A stretch of DNA of 64,000 nt, from positions 310,001-374,000 of the forward strand of contig NZ_QXGI01000001.1 of NCBI RefSeq assembly GCF_003952025.1, written 5' to 3'. A model generated the notes under the pieces. The model made no database searches and was not told the DNA's origin. It saw only the letters and a program-made list of their open reading frames with translations. The stretch is from Bifidobacterium castoris (GTDB lineage: Bacteria; Actinomycetota; Actinomycetes; Actinomycetales; Bifidobacteriaceae). The position numbers and the translations under genes are program-made. Below, one piece after another: positions 26,330 to 34,365 of this stretch. Numbering within the stretch: position 1 is the stretch's first letter; each line of letters begins with the position of its first letter.

Positions 26330-27095
26330 CATCGGCGCCGTCCGGGCCGGACCGGACGGCGCCGTCCGGCCACGGCTCCGGAGGATGGCCCATATCGGGC
26401 CCCTCCCCGTCCGCGGCCGCATCATCCGTCTCGCACATCCCGTCGGGCACCATGTCGCCGCGCGCCCACACCGGCCAGTACCGTTCACGCGCCCGCACCA
26501 GCGCCCACGTGTCGAACCGGGACGGCACACGGTCGCTTTTGCGGTTGTTGTGCCGCGCGCACAGCCACACCAGATTGCGCCGTGACGTGGCGCCGCCCCG
26601 GCTCCACGGATAATGATGGTCCATCTGCTCGCCCGCGCGCCGGCAGCGCAGCAGGCCGAACAGCATCCGATGCTCGCAGCGGCCGCCGGCGCACCCGCTC
26701 ACCCAGTCACGGTCCGTGCGGGTGAACCGGCGTCGCGGATCACGTTCGAACGGGTTGCGCGGCGCGCGCATCGGGATGCGCCGCGCCGCCCACAGGAGCA
26801 GCATTGCGGCGCACAACGCCACGGCCGGCCACACCCACGGGCCCGACGCCCATGCCCAATGCGGCCATGCGACATGTCCGCGCAGCGCATGGTAGGGGTT
26901 GAGCGACACGTCGGAGGCGTATTCGGGCGCATCCTCCAAGGCGGCGACGCGGGCGCGGACACGGCCGAGGAACAGGACGGCCGTGGCGGCCGCGTCCACA
27001 CCCAGCAGCGAACAGAGCCCGGTCACGGCCCACCATGCGCGCCGTGACGCCTTCATCCATGCGCGCAGGGCGCGCCATGGCCCGCGCCCGCTCAC
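26304..27095 (-). CDS. Membrane-anchored HNH endonuclease
   Basis: 263 residues. Two N-terminal membrane helices (about residues 25-50 and 85-105) are followed by an HNH nuclease: a Cys-containing zinc site (CAGGRCEHRM...LLRC), then QMDHHYPWSRGG and NLVWLCARHNNRKSD, with the catalytic HH and the N/H of HNN. A membrane tether for an HNH nuclease suggests action on incoming or outgoing DNA at the envelope. The GTG at 27095 overlaps the stop of the upstream small gene (GTGA), so translation is coupled. Confidence 0.7.
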   Translation of the reverse strand: MSGRGPWRALRAWMKASRRAWWAVTGLCSLLGVDAAATAVLFLGRVRARVAALEDAPEYASDVSLNPYHALRGHVAWPHWAWASGPWVWPAVALCAAMLLLWAARRIPMRAPRNPFERDPRRRFTRTDRDWVSGCAGGRCEHRMLFGLLRCRRAGEQMDHHYPWSRGGATSRRNLVWLCARHNNRKSDRVPSRFDTWALVRARERYWPVWARGDMVPDGMCETDDAAADGEGPDMGHPPEPWPDGAVRSGPDGADATGLWPRR

Positions 27096-27238
27096 CGCAG
27101 CGACACCCCGCACAGCGCGAGGACGACATGGAGCGCGACCAGTATCACGAACGCGACCGCCACCCACACGCCGTACCTGTCGCGCGACGCCTGCGAACGG
27201 AACCGCTCCCTTTCACGCTCCCTGCGCCTATCCGACAT
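27092..27238 (-). CDS. Very small membrane protein (48 aa)
   Basis: Reads MSDRRRERERERFRSQ, a highly charged N-terminus, and then a single hydrophobic helix (VAVAFVILVALHVVLALCG). GGAGG lies 8 bases before the ATG at 27238, and the element motif (CTATGC, 27284-27289) is upstream. It is translationally coupled to the membrane-anchored HNH gene by a GTGA overlap, so the two probably work together. Confidence 0.55.
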   Translation of the reverse strand: MSDRRRERERERFRSQASRDRYGVWVAVAFVILVALHVVLALCGVSLR

Positions 27239-27283
27239 GGCCAGATCCTCCAGTTCTCCCGACGGGCATGCACATACACGCCC

Positions 27284-27297
27284 CTATGCCCGCATAG
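27284..27297. promoter_or_regulatory. Divergent element promoter, CTATGC-CC-GCATAG
   Basis: The tightest inverted pair in the element (2-base spacer). The plus copy ends 9 bases before the ATG of the VirB6-like gene at 27307 (leaderless); the minus copy serves the 48-residue protein with a leader and Shine-Dalgarno. Confidence 0.55.
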
Positions 27298-27306
27298 GAT
27301 GCGCCC

Positions 27307-30300
27307 ATGATGACCGGACCCGTGATGATGCTTGCCGAGGAGACCCTGCCACGCCTGCCCGTGATGCGATGGGCGGACGTGGCCACCGTGCTCGAGAACC
27401 GCACGGACGGGCTCATCGACTACATCACCAACCTGTTCAAATCCGTGCCCCTGTCCATCGAAGGCCTGTTCCTGTCGATCGGCAACGGCCTGTGGAGCGG
27501 CGGCGCATGGCTGCTCAACCTTTCCAGCGGCGCCGCAAGCGACACGGCGGGCGAACGCATGGGAGAGAGCCTCAACACGCTCATCGGCTCGCTGTACAAG
27601 GCCATCACCGGCGACTGGATGATCCCCGCCATCATCATCGTGTTCGCCCTGATCGCCTCCGTCACGCTCGTCTTCAAAGGCCAGGGCGCCGGCGTCCTCA
27701 TGAAACGGCTCGGCGCGCTCTCCGTGGGGCTCGCCATGTTCGTCACCATGGGCGCCGCCGCGGCCACACATCCGGGCAGCCCGTCGACGGGCACCCCATG
27801 GTGGACGGCGGAACAGGTCCGCAACGTCGTCGCCACCACCGGCGACGCCGTAAGCCAAAGCGCGATCAACGCGTTCTCCAGCATGGACGGGACGTTGCGC
27901 TCCAAGAACAACCACAACATGCTCTCCTGCCGCGGCTACCTGTGGCGGCTCAACGAAACCACCGCCGACCCGAAAGCCAAGGAGGACGGCACCCCGCAGC
28001 AGGCGAAACAGTTCACGCCAGACGACACCGCGAAGGGCCGCACCGACACGCTGCTCAAAACCATGAACATGATGTGGGAGGAGACGGGGCTGCGCATGTG
28101 GATCCGCGCCCAGTACGGGCCCGGCGCGAACGGCTCCGACGTGTTCTGCCGCGTCCTCGAATACCGTGCCGGCGCCTCCGCGGCCGAGCAGGCCAACCTC
28201 ACCAACCAAGCGGTGACCTATTCGGACGCAGGCGGCCGTAACGTCGCCTCCGAGGACGCGATGGCGTTCAACCCGAACCTCCTCCTCGGCCCCGACGAGG
28301 GCCCCCGGACCGTGATCGACAAAGCACTCAACGACAAGTCGGACAATCCGGCGCCCGCATCGAACATCATGCTCGACCGCATGGTCACCATGTGGGACAC
28401 GTGCAAATACGTGAACACGGACGGCGGACGGTTCGCCACCCGATACGGCTGGGAATGGGTGGACCTGGTCCGGGGCCCAAACCGCGGATTCGGCGAGGCC
28501 GGCCAGATGGACCAGTACTGCTCCGCCGTCATCTCCGGCACCGCATCCTTCCCCGGCTCCGACATGACCGACTTCGGCGCCTACGAACGCATCGAGCTCA
28601 CCCAAAAGCAGCTCGCGGAGGAAACCGCGCAGGACGCCAAGGACGACATGGCCAGCGAGGACTGCTCCCAATTCGACGGGGACGAATGGCAGAAAACCCC
28701 CGAATCACAGCTCGAACGGGTCAACGACCCGGAGATCGAGGCGAAATTCAAACGATGCCAGGCGCTGCGCGAAACCGCCGCCGACAAACAGGACGCCGCC
28801 GACGCCGCGGCCGCCTCCCCCACCGCCAACGAGAACACCGGGCAGGTGCGCCGCTCCCAACGCATGGGATCCGGCACGGCCGAGGACAAGGTACTCCGGC
28901 TCATCGCGCAGAAATTCGACCTGTCCAACTCGAACACCGCATGGCTCGCCACCGCGCAAAGCATCGCCGGCAAATACGGCGACAACCCCGACAACCACGC
29001 CGCCGCCGTGACCGCCTCCATCAAGACCATGCAGATGCAGCACGGCGACGCGAGCCTCGCGGACGCGGGCGGCTCCATCATCTTCGCCGTCGCCGGCGCC
29101 GTCAACTTCGTCATCTGGGGCGTCCTCTTCGGCCTGCTGCGCATCATCGCGCTCATCTGCGCCTACCTGACCGTACTCGGCCTATGGGTGGCGCTCCTCA
29201 TGTACGCGGCCGTGCCGGACCGCGGACGCGCCGCCATGGCGAACGCGTTCAGGAACATGGTCGCCATGTTCGCCGTCCCCTCCGTACTGTCCATCGGCGC
29301 GGCGCTCGTATGCATCATCATGACGCTGCTCATGCAGATCTTCGGCATCATCGACCACAACGGCAACACGTCCGCCACGGTCCTCGTCATGGGCGTCGCG
29401 ACCCTCGTGTTCCCGTTCCTGAGCGTCAAGGCGCTCCAATGGCTGTGCGTCAACGTGCTCAAGATCGGCGAACCGTCCGGCTGGGGCGCGATCGGCTCCC
29501 TCCTCGCCGCCACGTCCAAAGGGCTCGGCACCGTAGGCTCCGTCATAGGCGGCGCCGCCAAGGGACTCGCCTCCGGCATCGCGGCCGGCGCCGCGGGAGG
29601 CGGCGTCGCCGCCATCGCCGTCAACGCAATCAACGGCGCGAAGGCGTCCAGCCTCGCCGCCGCCGCGCAGCACGGCTACAACAGCACCGCGTTCGGCCGC
29701 GCCGCCACCGGCCGCGGCAAGGGCGGACGGGGCGGCGCCCGCTCCAGCGCACAGCACAAGCCCACCGCCGCGGAGCAAGCCGCGGGAGGCGACGTCGAAC
29801 GCGCCGTGGACGGCAGCCCGCTCACCCAAGTGCCGGACATGCCGAAACTCGACGCACGCCAGCAGGCGCTCGCAAACCTGCTGGCCGAGAACCGGCGGCG
29901 CATCCCCGTCGAGGACATCAACCGCGCCGCCGTCGCCGCGCACCCGGACGATCCGGCCGCCCAGTCCGCCGCATACCGGCAGGCCATGGAGGACGCGGCG
30001 GCGCAATCCGACATGGACACCGCCCTCATGGTCGCAGAACGGGCCGAACATGACCGGATTCGCAAAACGCTCAAGGACAACGGCCTGGACGCGGATGAGG
30101 CGACCGTGCGCCGCTACATGGAGGACGGCACCGTGCAGGCCACCATCCACGCCAACGCCCGACAGTCGCTCGCCGAGCTCGCCACCCACCGGGCGGCGGT
30201 CGAGGAACGGGACCGGCTGCAGCATCAGCGGAGCCTGCAGGTGCAGGACCTGGCGCGCCAACGTGAGCTCAACCGCACCCTTGCGGGCCGGTGGGAGCTT

Positions 30301-30867
30301 ACGCGCGAACGGTACGCCGACGGTGTGCGCGGCACCATGAAGACGGCCGCGTCGGTCGTATCCGGGGAGACGGCGCGCTTCGCCCGCAACCACAAGGTCG
30401 CCGCGGGGCTGGCCGCGGGCGCGGGCATGCTGGTCGTGGGTCCGGCCATGCCGGGCGTCATGGCCGCCGCAACGTTGGGTTCGGCCGTGAACGGCGCATT
30501 CGCCGGAGGCCATCTCAACCACCTTAACGGCGGCTACGGGAATATCGCGCCCGGCAAGCAGCGGGTGCGGGAGCCCGAGGGGGCGCGGGACACGACGGTG
30601 CGGGCCGATGCGATCGGGCAGCCACGGTCCAACCCGATCGTGGAGAGGGCGCAGGCGGAGGCGAGGAAACGGGCCGAGCAGTCCGTGAAACGCGCCGCCG
30701 GCGGCGCGGCCCCGTCAGCCTCCCCCGGCGTGCCGGCGCCCACGGCCGGCATGGATGCGGACATGCCGGCCCACGGCCGGCATGCGCACGGCGCACCCGC
30801 CGCCGCGCCGCGGCCGACAGGCGGCACGCCGCCGCCCCCGCCGCCGCGCAGGGCCTACCATGAGTGA
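27307..30867 (+). CDS. VirB6/TrbL-like polytopic conjugation protein
   Basis: 1186 residues. Two membrane segments near residues 99-155, a large probably extracellular loop with four Cys (about 160-570), then a cluster of membrane segments (about 589-715), a Gly/Ala-rich stretch and a long cytoplasmic tail with coiled-coil character and a second hydrophobic patch (about 1030-1060). This layout matches the TrbL/VirB6 core subunits of Gram-positive type IV secretion systems. The C-terminus is Pro-rich. The ATG at 27307 lies 9 bases after GCATAG and lacks a Shine-Dalgarno. Confidence 0.75.
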   Translation: MMTGPVMMLAEETLPRLPVMRWADVATVLENRTDGLIDYITNLFKSVPLSIEGLFLSIGNGLWSGGAWLLNLSSGAASDTAGERMGESLNTLIGSLYKAITGDWMIPAIIIVFALIASVTLVFKGQGAGVLMKRLGALSVGLAMFVTMGAAAATHPGSPSTGTPWWTAEQVRNVVATTGDAVSQSAINAFSSMDGTLRSKNNHNMLSCRGYLWRLNETTADPKAKEDGTPQQAKQFTPDDTAKGRTDTLLKTMNMMWEETGLRMWIRAQYGPGANGSDVFCRVLEYRAGASAAEQANLTNQAVTYSDAGGRNVASEDAMAFNPNLLLGPDEGPRTVIDKALNDKSDNPAPASNIMLDRMVTMWDTCKYVNTDGGRFATRYGWEWVDLVRGPNRGFGEAGQMDQYCSAVISGTASFPGSDMTDFGAYERIELTQKQLAEETAQDAKDDMASEDCSQFDGDEWQKTPESQLERVNDPEIEAKFKRCQALRETAADKQDAADAAAASPTANENTGQVRRSQRMGSGTAEDKVLRLIAQKFDLSNSNTAWLATAQSIAGKYGDNPDNHAAAVTASIKTMQMQHGDASLADAGGSIIFAVAGAVNFVIWGVLFGLLRIIALICAYLTVLGLWVALLMYAAVPDRGRAAMANAFRNMVAMFAVPSVLSIGAALVCIIMTLLMQIFGIIDHNGNTSATVLVMGVATLVFPFLSVKALQWLCVNVLKIGEPSGWGAIGSLLAATSKGLGTVGSVIGGAAKGLASGIAAGAAGGGVAAIAVNAINGAKASSLAAAAQHGYNSTAFGRAATGRGKGGRGGARSSAQHKPTAAEQAAGGDVERAVDGSPLTQVPDMPKLDARQQALANLLAENRRRIPVEDINRAAVAAHPDDPAAQSAAYRQAMEDAAAQSDMDTALMVAERAEHDRIRKTLKDNGLDADEATVRRYMEDGTVQATIHANARQSLAELATHRAAVEERDRLQHQRSLQVQDLARQRELNRTLAGRWELTRERYADGVRGTMKTAASVVSGETARFARNHKVAAGLAAGAGMLVVGPAMPGVMAAATLGSAVNGAFAGGHLNHLNGGYGNIAPGKQRVREPEGARDTTVRADAIGQPRSNPIVERAQAEARKRAEQSVKRAAGGAAPSASPGVPAPTAGMDADMPAHGRHAHGAPAAAPRPTGGTPPPPPPRRAYHE

Positions 30868-30930
30868 TATGGCATCCCCCGACGTATGGCCGGGGTGTCG
30901 AACCGGCAGCACAAACGAAAGGCGCACACC

Positions 30931-31752
30931 ATGCAGACCCTCACCTTCGCCAGCCCCTACATGGTCCCGGACCGGGACGCGTGGGACGGGCTCGCCGCCC
31001 AATGGGCCGCCGTCATGCTCGGCCCGGACGTGGACGGCACGTCGACGCATACCCGGCTCATGGCCGGCATCATCGACGACAGCCCCATCCCGGTGCCGCC
31101 CCCATGGACCGTGGGCGTCGCACCGGTCACCGTGTCGTACCTGACGGCGCCGCACCTGTGGCTCCCGGCCGAATGGGCGTCGCTGCGCTGCGGGGAGACC
31201 ATGGCGTCGTGGCATATGCGGATGCTTGCCACCTGCGACCTGCTCGGCTGGGTGCGGCACGGCTCGGCCGACATGTTCCCCTCCATGTCCCCCGTCATCG
31301 ACGACACGGACCCGGACGCGTTGGGGCAGGTGGTGGCGCATCTGACGACGGGCGCGCCGAGCGAACTGGCGGACATGATGCGTGAGGCGGCGATGGAACG
31401 GGTGCGGATCGCATACCCGGACGGCTATCCCGTCGACGACATGATCCGTCTCGGACACGCCATCGCCATGGACTCCGTGTTCGCATCCACGGTGATGAGC
31501 GCATACACGGCGGTCGCGTACTCGCGTGCGGACGATCAGGACAGCCGGCAGGCCGCCGTCAGCATCATCCGCCGTCTTCGCAGCGGCGACGCGGTCCGGT
31601 TCGACATAGAACGGCCCGACCCGGATTCCACCGCCGCATGGGTGCGCGCCCATGCGGCGGATGCGATGCCGCTGTTCGACCTGCTCGAAGCCGAGGGGCT
31701 CGCCCCGGAGGGGATCCGGGACATGGTGCGCTCCATGCTCGCCGACGTGTGA
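30931..31752 (+). CDS. Hypothetical protein (273 aa)
   Basis: Soluble, Met- and Asp-rich protein starting MQTLTFASPYMVPDRDAW. I see no known motif. GAAAGG precedes the ATG at 30931. It follows the VirB6-like gene by 63 bases on the same strand and is probably in its operon, so a role in transfer is suggested only by position. Confidence 0.5.
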   Translation: MQTLTFASPYMVPDRDAWDGLAAQWAAVMLGPDVDGTSTHTRLMAGIIDDSPIPVPPPWTVGVAPVTVSYLTAPHLWLPAEWASLRCGETMASWHMRMLATCDLLGWVRHGSADMFPSMSPVIDDTDPDALGQVVAHLTTGAPSELADMMREAAMERVRIAYPDGYPVDDMIRLGHAIAMDSVFASTVMSAYTAVAYSRADDQDSRQAAVSIIRRLRSGDAVRFDIERPDPDSTAAWVRAHAADAMPLFDLLEAEGLAPEGIRDMVRSMLADV

Positions 31753-31756
31753 CGCT

Positions 31757-32155
31757 TCAGGCGTGCGGATCGTACGGGTGGGAGTGCAGGAGGATGATGG
31801 TGCGCCCGTTGGGGCGGAACGAATCCGGGGAGCCGGGCAGGATGAACTCATGGTGCTTGGCGCGGTGCCGGTCGCGCCACCGGTCCCAACGCCGCCGCGT
31901 CGTCTCGCCCGCCCGGGAGCGTTTGCGCGTGAACAGAAGGAACACGGCGACGGCGAACACGGGCACGAGCAGATACGGCCAGTACTGGCCGCGGAACACG
32001 ACGCGCAGCAGCTGGGCCGCGCCCGCGCCCGCGGCGCCGCCGCCGAGCAGGAGGAACAGGTCGGCGCTGCGCATCCATTGGCGGCCGCCGACATGCAGCT
32101 CATCGACCTGGCTCACCCGCTGCCCCGACACCTTCGTGAGATCGTACAGCATCAT
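31757..32155 (-). CDS. VirB3/PrgI-like small membrane protein
   Basis: 132 residues with two adjacent hydrophobic helices (about residues 32-52 and 58-75), followed by a basic stretch (TRRRWDRWRDRHRAK) and a C-terminal soluble tail. Size and topology suit VirB3/PrgI-type inner-membrane subunits. It starts 11 bases after the stop of the VirB2-like gene, so both are in one operon. The Shine-Dalgarno is weak (GGGGCG). Confidence 0.5.
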   Translation of the reverse strand: MMLYDLTKVSGQRVSQVDELHVGGRQWMRSADLFLLLGGGAAGAGAAQLLRVVFRGQYWPYLLVPVFAVAVFLLFTRKRSRAGETTRRRWDRWRDRHRAKHHEFILPGSPDSFRPNGRTIILLHSHPYDPHA

Positions 32156-32166
32156 GACGCGCCCCG

Positions 32167-32532
32167 TCAGAAGTTGAAGATGCGCGAGAGGATGTTGAGA
32201 AGGGCCTGCACGCCGGTCATGACGATTTTCGTGAGGAACGGCAGGATCTCGGCGGGAAGGATGAAGATGAGGCCCGCGACCATGCCGGCGATGCACCAGA
32301 CGACCGTGCTGTTGCCCGCGTTCAGCGACTGGCCGATGGGTGTCTGCGGCCAGAAGCGGCGGATGACGAGCAGTACGATGCAGATGACGATGAAGATGGC
32401 GCCAACGATGGTGCATGCGAGTTTGAGCGAATCGTTCTCGGTGATGTAGCCGACGAATTTGGCGACGCCCTCCGCGGCGGGCTCCACGATCTGCGGCGCG
32501 TCGGCGAGCGTGATGCCGTGATTGTGTTCCAT
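32167..32532 (-). CDS. VirB2/pilin-like small membrane protein
   Basis: 121 residues. Two or three hydrophobic helices (LACTIVGAIFIVICIVLLVI; TVVWCIAGMVAGLIFILPA; a C-terminal amphipathic helix) and a short N-terminal acidic part. This fits VirB2/TrbC-type subunits of Gram-positive systems. GGGAGGAG precedes the ATG at 32532, with the element motif CTATGC at 32588-32593. It sits divergently from the TcpC-like gene. Confidence 0.5.
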   Translation of the reverse strand: MEHNHGITLADAPQIVEPAAEGVAKFVGYITENDSLKLACTIVGAIFIVICIVLLVIRRFWPQTPIGQSLNAGNSTVVWCIAGMVAGLIFILPAEILPFLTKIVMTGVQALLNILSRIFNF

Positions 32533-32587
32533 GATGACTCTCCTCCCCCCGCCCCCGAGGGGCGGTGTCGACGGGTTTGCGGCCACG

Positions 32588-32608
32588 CTATGCGCCCGGG
32601 ACGCATAG
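32588..32608. promoter_or_regulatory. Divergent element promoter
   Basis: CTATGC at 32588-32593 and GCATAG at 32603-32608. The plus copy ends 10 bases before the ATG at 32619 (leaderless TcpC-like gene); the minus copy drives the VirB2-like operon with a leader. Confidence 0.55.
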
Positions 32609-32618
32609 CATGCCGTCC

Positions 32619-33614
32619 ATGACACGCAGACATGGCGGAGACGAATGGTTCGACGATCCGACGCGGCGCCGGGAGCCGGACCCGGACAGGCAGTTCCTGC
32701 GGCTCGTCGCCCGCAACACGAACAAATGGCGGTGGGTGCAGGTCGCCACGCTCATCCTCGCGCTCTACGCCGCGTTCACCGTCTCCGGCCTGCCCTCCCA
32801 ACCCGCCTCCACGGGGCCCGTCGTGCAATTGGCGCCGGCGGGCAAGGCCGCCGCCTACAGCATGGTCGACACGTGGCTTAGGGACGGCCAACCTCTGGGC
32901 GCGCAGGCGGCGATCATGTCATGGGACGGCTCCGACGAGGTGACGATCACGTCCCAGGACAAGCCGGTGAGCGCCGTCGCGCACCATTTCACCGTCACGG
33001 ACGGGGACCGCTGGTGGACGGTGACGGAGACGGTACGCGCCGACGGGACCGCCATCGGCTACCCGAACGTGACGCCGGTGACGGTGCCGGCGACCGTGTC
33101 GCCGAACACGCAGGAGGCGTGGGACGGCGTGCTGAAGACGGCGACCGTGACGGACGCGCTCGACGCGCTGGTCACCCAGTGGGCGCAGGCCGTCATGGGT
33201 TCGGACGCGGACCGGCTCAAGGTCGTCATGTCCGACCCGGATCCCGCCGCCCGCTACCAGCCGATGCTGCTGGACGGCGTCGTCAAATCAGCGACCGTCC
33301 ACAAGCTCATGTACGCCGACCGTGGGAGTGTGGACCGGGAGCGGAACACGTCCGACCGGGCGTATGCGCGCGTCTCCGTCACGTTGGACCGTTCCGGCAC
33401 GGCGAAAGATGCGGGACAGTGCTCATACGGGTTCGACCTGCTCATAGCCGACCCGGACGGCACGCCGCACATCACCGCTTGGGGCGCCCCCGGCACCGCG
33501 CCCACCCTCGAGGACTGGTCCAACCGTTGGGAGGGGGCCGAACTCAGGGTGCCGGACGGCAAGGATCAGGAACCGGAGCCGTCGGCCGGGGCGGCCGCGT
33601 CGACCACGTCGTGA
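32619..33614 (+). CDS. TcpC-like conjugation channel protein
   Basis: 331 residues: a charged N-terminus, one transmembrane helix (about residues 44-60, ATLILALYAAFTVSG), then an exported region that can be read as two NTF2-like halves (about 70-185 and 185-310). TcpC and VirB8 proteins share this plan and link the membrane complex to the wall. The start at 32619 is placed 10 bases after GCATAG; no Shine-Dalgarno is seen. Its last 49 bases overlap the convergent VRR-NUC gene. Confidence 0.65.
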   Translation: MTRRHGGDEWFDDPTRRREPDPDRQFLRLVARNTNKWRWVQVATLILALYAAFTVSGLPSQPASTGPVVQLAPAGKAAAYSMVDTWLRDGQPLGAQAAIMSWDGSDEVTITSQDKPVSAVAHHFTVTDGDRWWTVTETVRADGTAIGYPNVTPVTVPATVSPNTQEAWDGVLKTATVTDALDALVTQWAQAVMGSDADRLKVVMSDPDPAARYQPMLLDGVVKSATVHKLMYADRGSVDRERNTSDRAYARVSVTLDRSGTAKDAGQCSYGFDLLIADPDGTPHITAWGAPGTAPTLEDWSNRWEGAELRVPDGKDQEPEPSAGAAASTTS

Positions 33615-33865
33615 AAGAACCGGTCCGCGTCGTCGACGACATGGACCGGCCAGCCGAGCCGGGCGAGCCGACGGTGGATGGCGGGCTGCACGTCATGGAC
33701 GCGTCCGCCCGGCCGTTTCACCTCCACCATGAACAGGCGCCCGTCGGGAAGGAACACGAGCCGGTCGGGCACGCCGGCGGTGCCGGGCGCGGACCATTTC
33801 ACGCTCCATCCGCCGCGGCGCGCCGCCAACACGCCCAGACGCCGCTCCACATCCCGTTCCCTCAC
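33566..33865 (-). CDS. VRR-NUC domain nuclease
   Basis: 99 residues, the size of stand-alone phage VRR-NUC proteins. PGTAGVPDRLVFLPDG and FMVEVKRPGGR give the catalytic D and E-x-K of the PD-(D/E)XK fold, and the C-terminus has a conserved-looking basic/hydrophobic helix. These nucleases cut branched or flap DNA during replication and recombination. The GTG at 33865 has GGAGGTGG upstream and overlaps the previous stop (GTGA), which rules out the longer upstream starts. Confidence 0.75.
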   Translation of the reverse strand: MRERDVERRLGVLAARRGGWSVKWSAPGTAGVPDRLVFLPDGRLFMVEVKRPGGRVHDVQPAIHRRLARLGWPVHVVDDADRFFHDVVDAAAPADGSGS

Positions 33866-34284
33866 TGAAACCACCTCCGTCGTTTCGGCGACTCCACGCC
33901 TCGCAGACCCCCTTCGGCCAGATCCAGCAGGTCGGCGGCCGTCTGCGCGCCGCATGCGCGACATACGCGCGGATCGGGAACCCTGTCGCACATGCCGTCC
34001 CTCACCTCCCCGGGCAGATCATGCGCGGTCGCCAACGCGGCCAGCACGACCGGATCCGTGTCATGGGCGATCAGATCAAGCACATCCGCGTCCAGATCCG
34101 TCCGGCGCGCCATCGCGGCCCTCACCGCCGGCACGTCGTCCTCCGCCAGCATGCGGACCGCGGCGGGTTCCAGACGGTCGGCGTAGCGGGCCGCGAACCA
34201 GCGGCATGCGGCATTGTCGTCATAGGCCAACGCCTCCGCCGTGCCGGTGTGGTCGAGAATCCGTTCAAGCCATGGAATCGTCAT
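33862..34284 (-). CDS. LRV/HEAT-like repeat protein
   Basis: 140 residues. Repeating segments such as LAEDDVPAVRAAMARR and IAHDTDPVVLAALATAH match the leucine-rich-repeat-variant pattern of alternating helices. A CRACG near the C-terminus could bind metal. These proteins usually bind partners. The ATG at 34284 follows the GCATAG motif by 10 bases (leaderless). It is coupled to the VRR-NUC gene by a GTGA overlap, so the two may form a complex. Confidence 0.55.
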   Translation of the reverse strand: MTIPWLERILDHTGTAEALAYDDNAACRWFAARYADRLEPAAVRMLAEDDVPAVRAAMARRTDLDADVLDLIAHDTDPVVLAALATAHDLPGEVRDGMCDRVPDPRVCRACGAQTAADLLDLAEGGLRGVESPKRRRWFQ

Positions 34285-34294
34285 GGCCCGCCCC

Positions 34295-34315
34295 CTATGC
34301 GTCGCGGGCGCATAG
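34295..34315. promoter_or_regulatory. Divergent element promoter
   Basis: CTATGC at 34295-34300 and GCATAG at 34310-34315, spacer of 9. The minus copy gives a 10-base gap to the ATG of the LRV-like gene; the plus copy serves the surface-protein gene, which has a leader and GAGGAG. Confidence 0.55.
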
Positions 34316-34365
34316 GGGGCGGGCGTCACGGTACGCATCGACAGCCGACAGAGGAGAACGAATCC

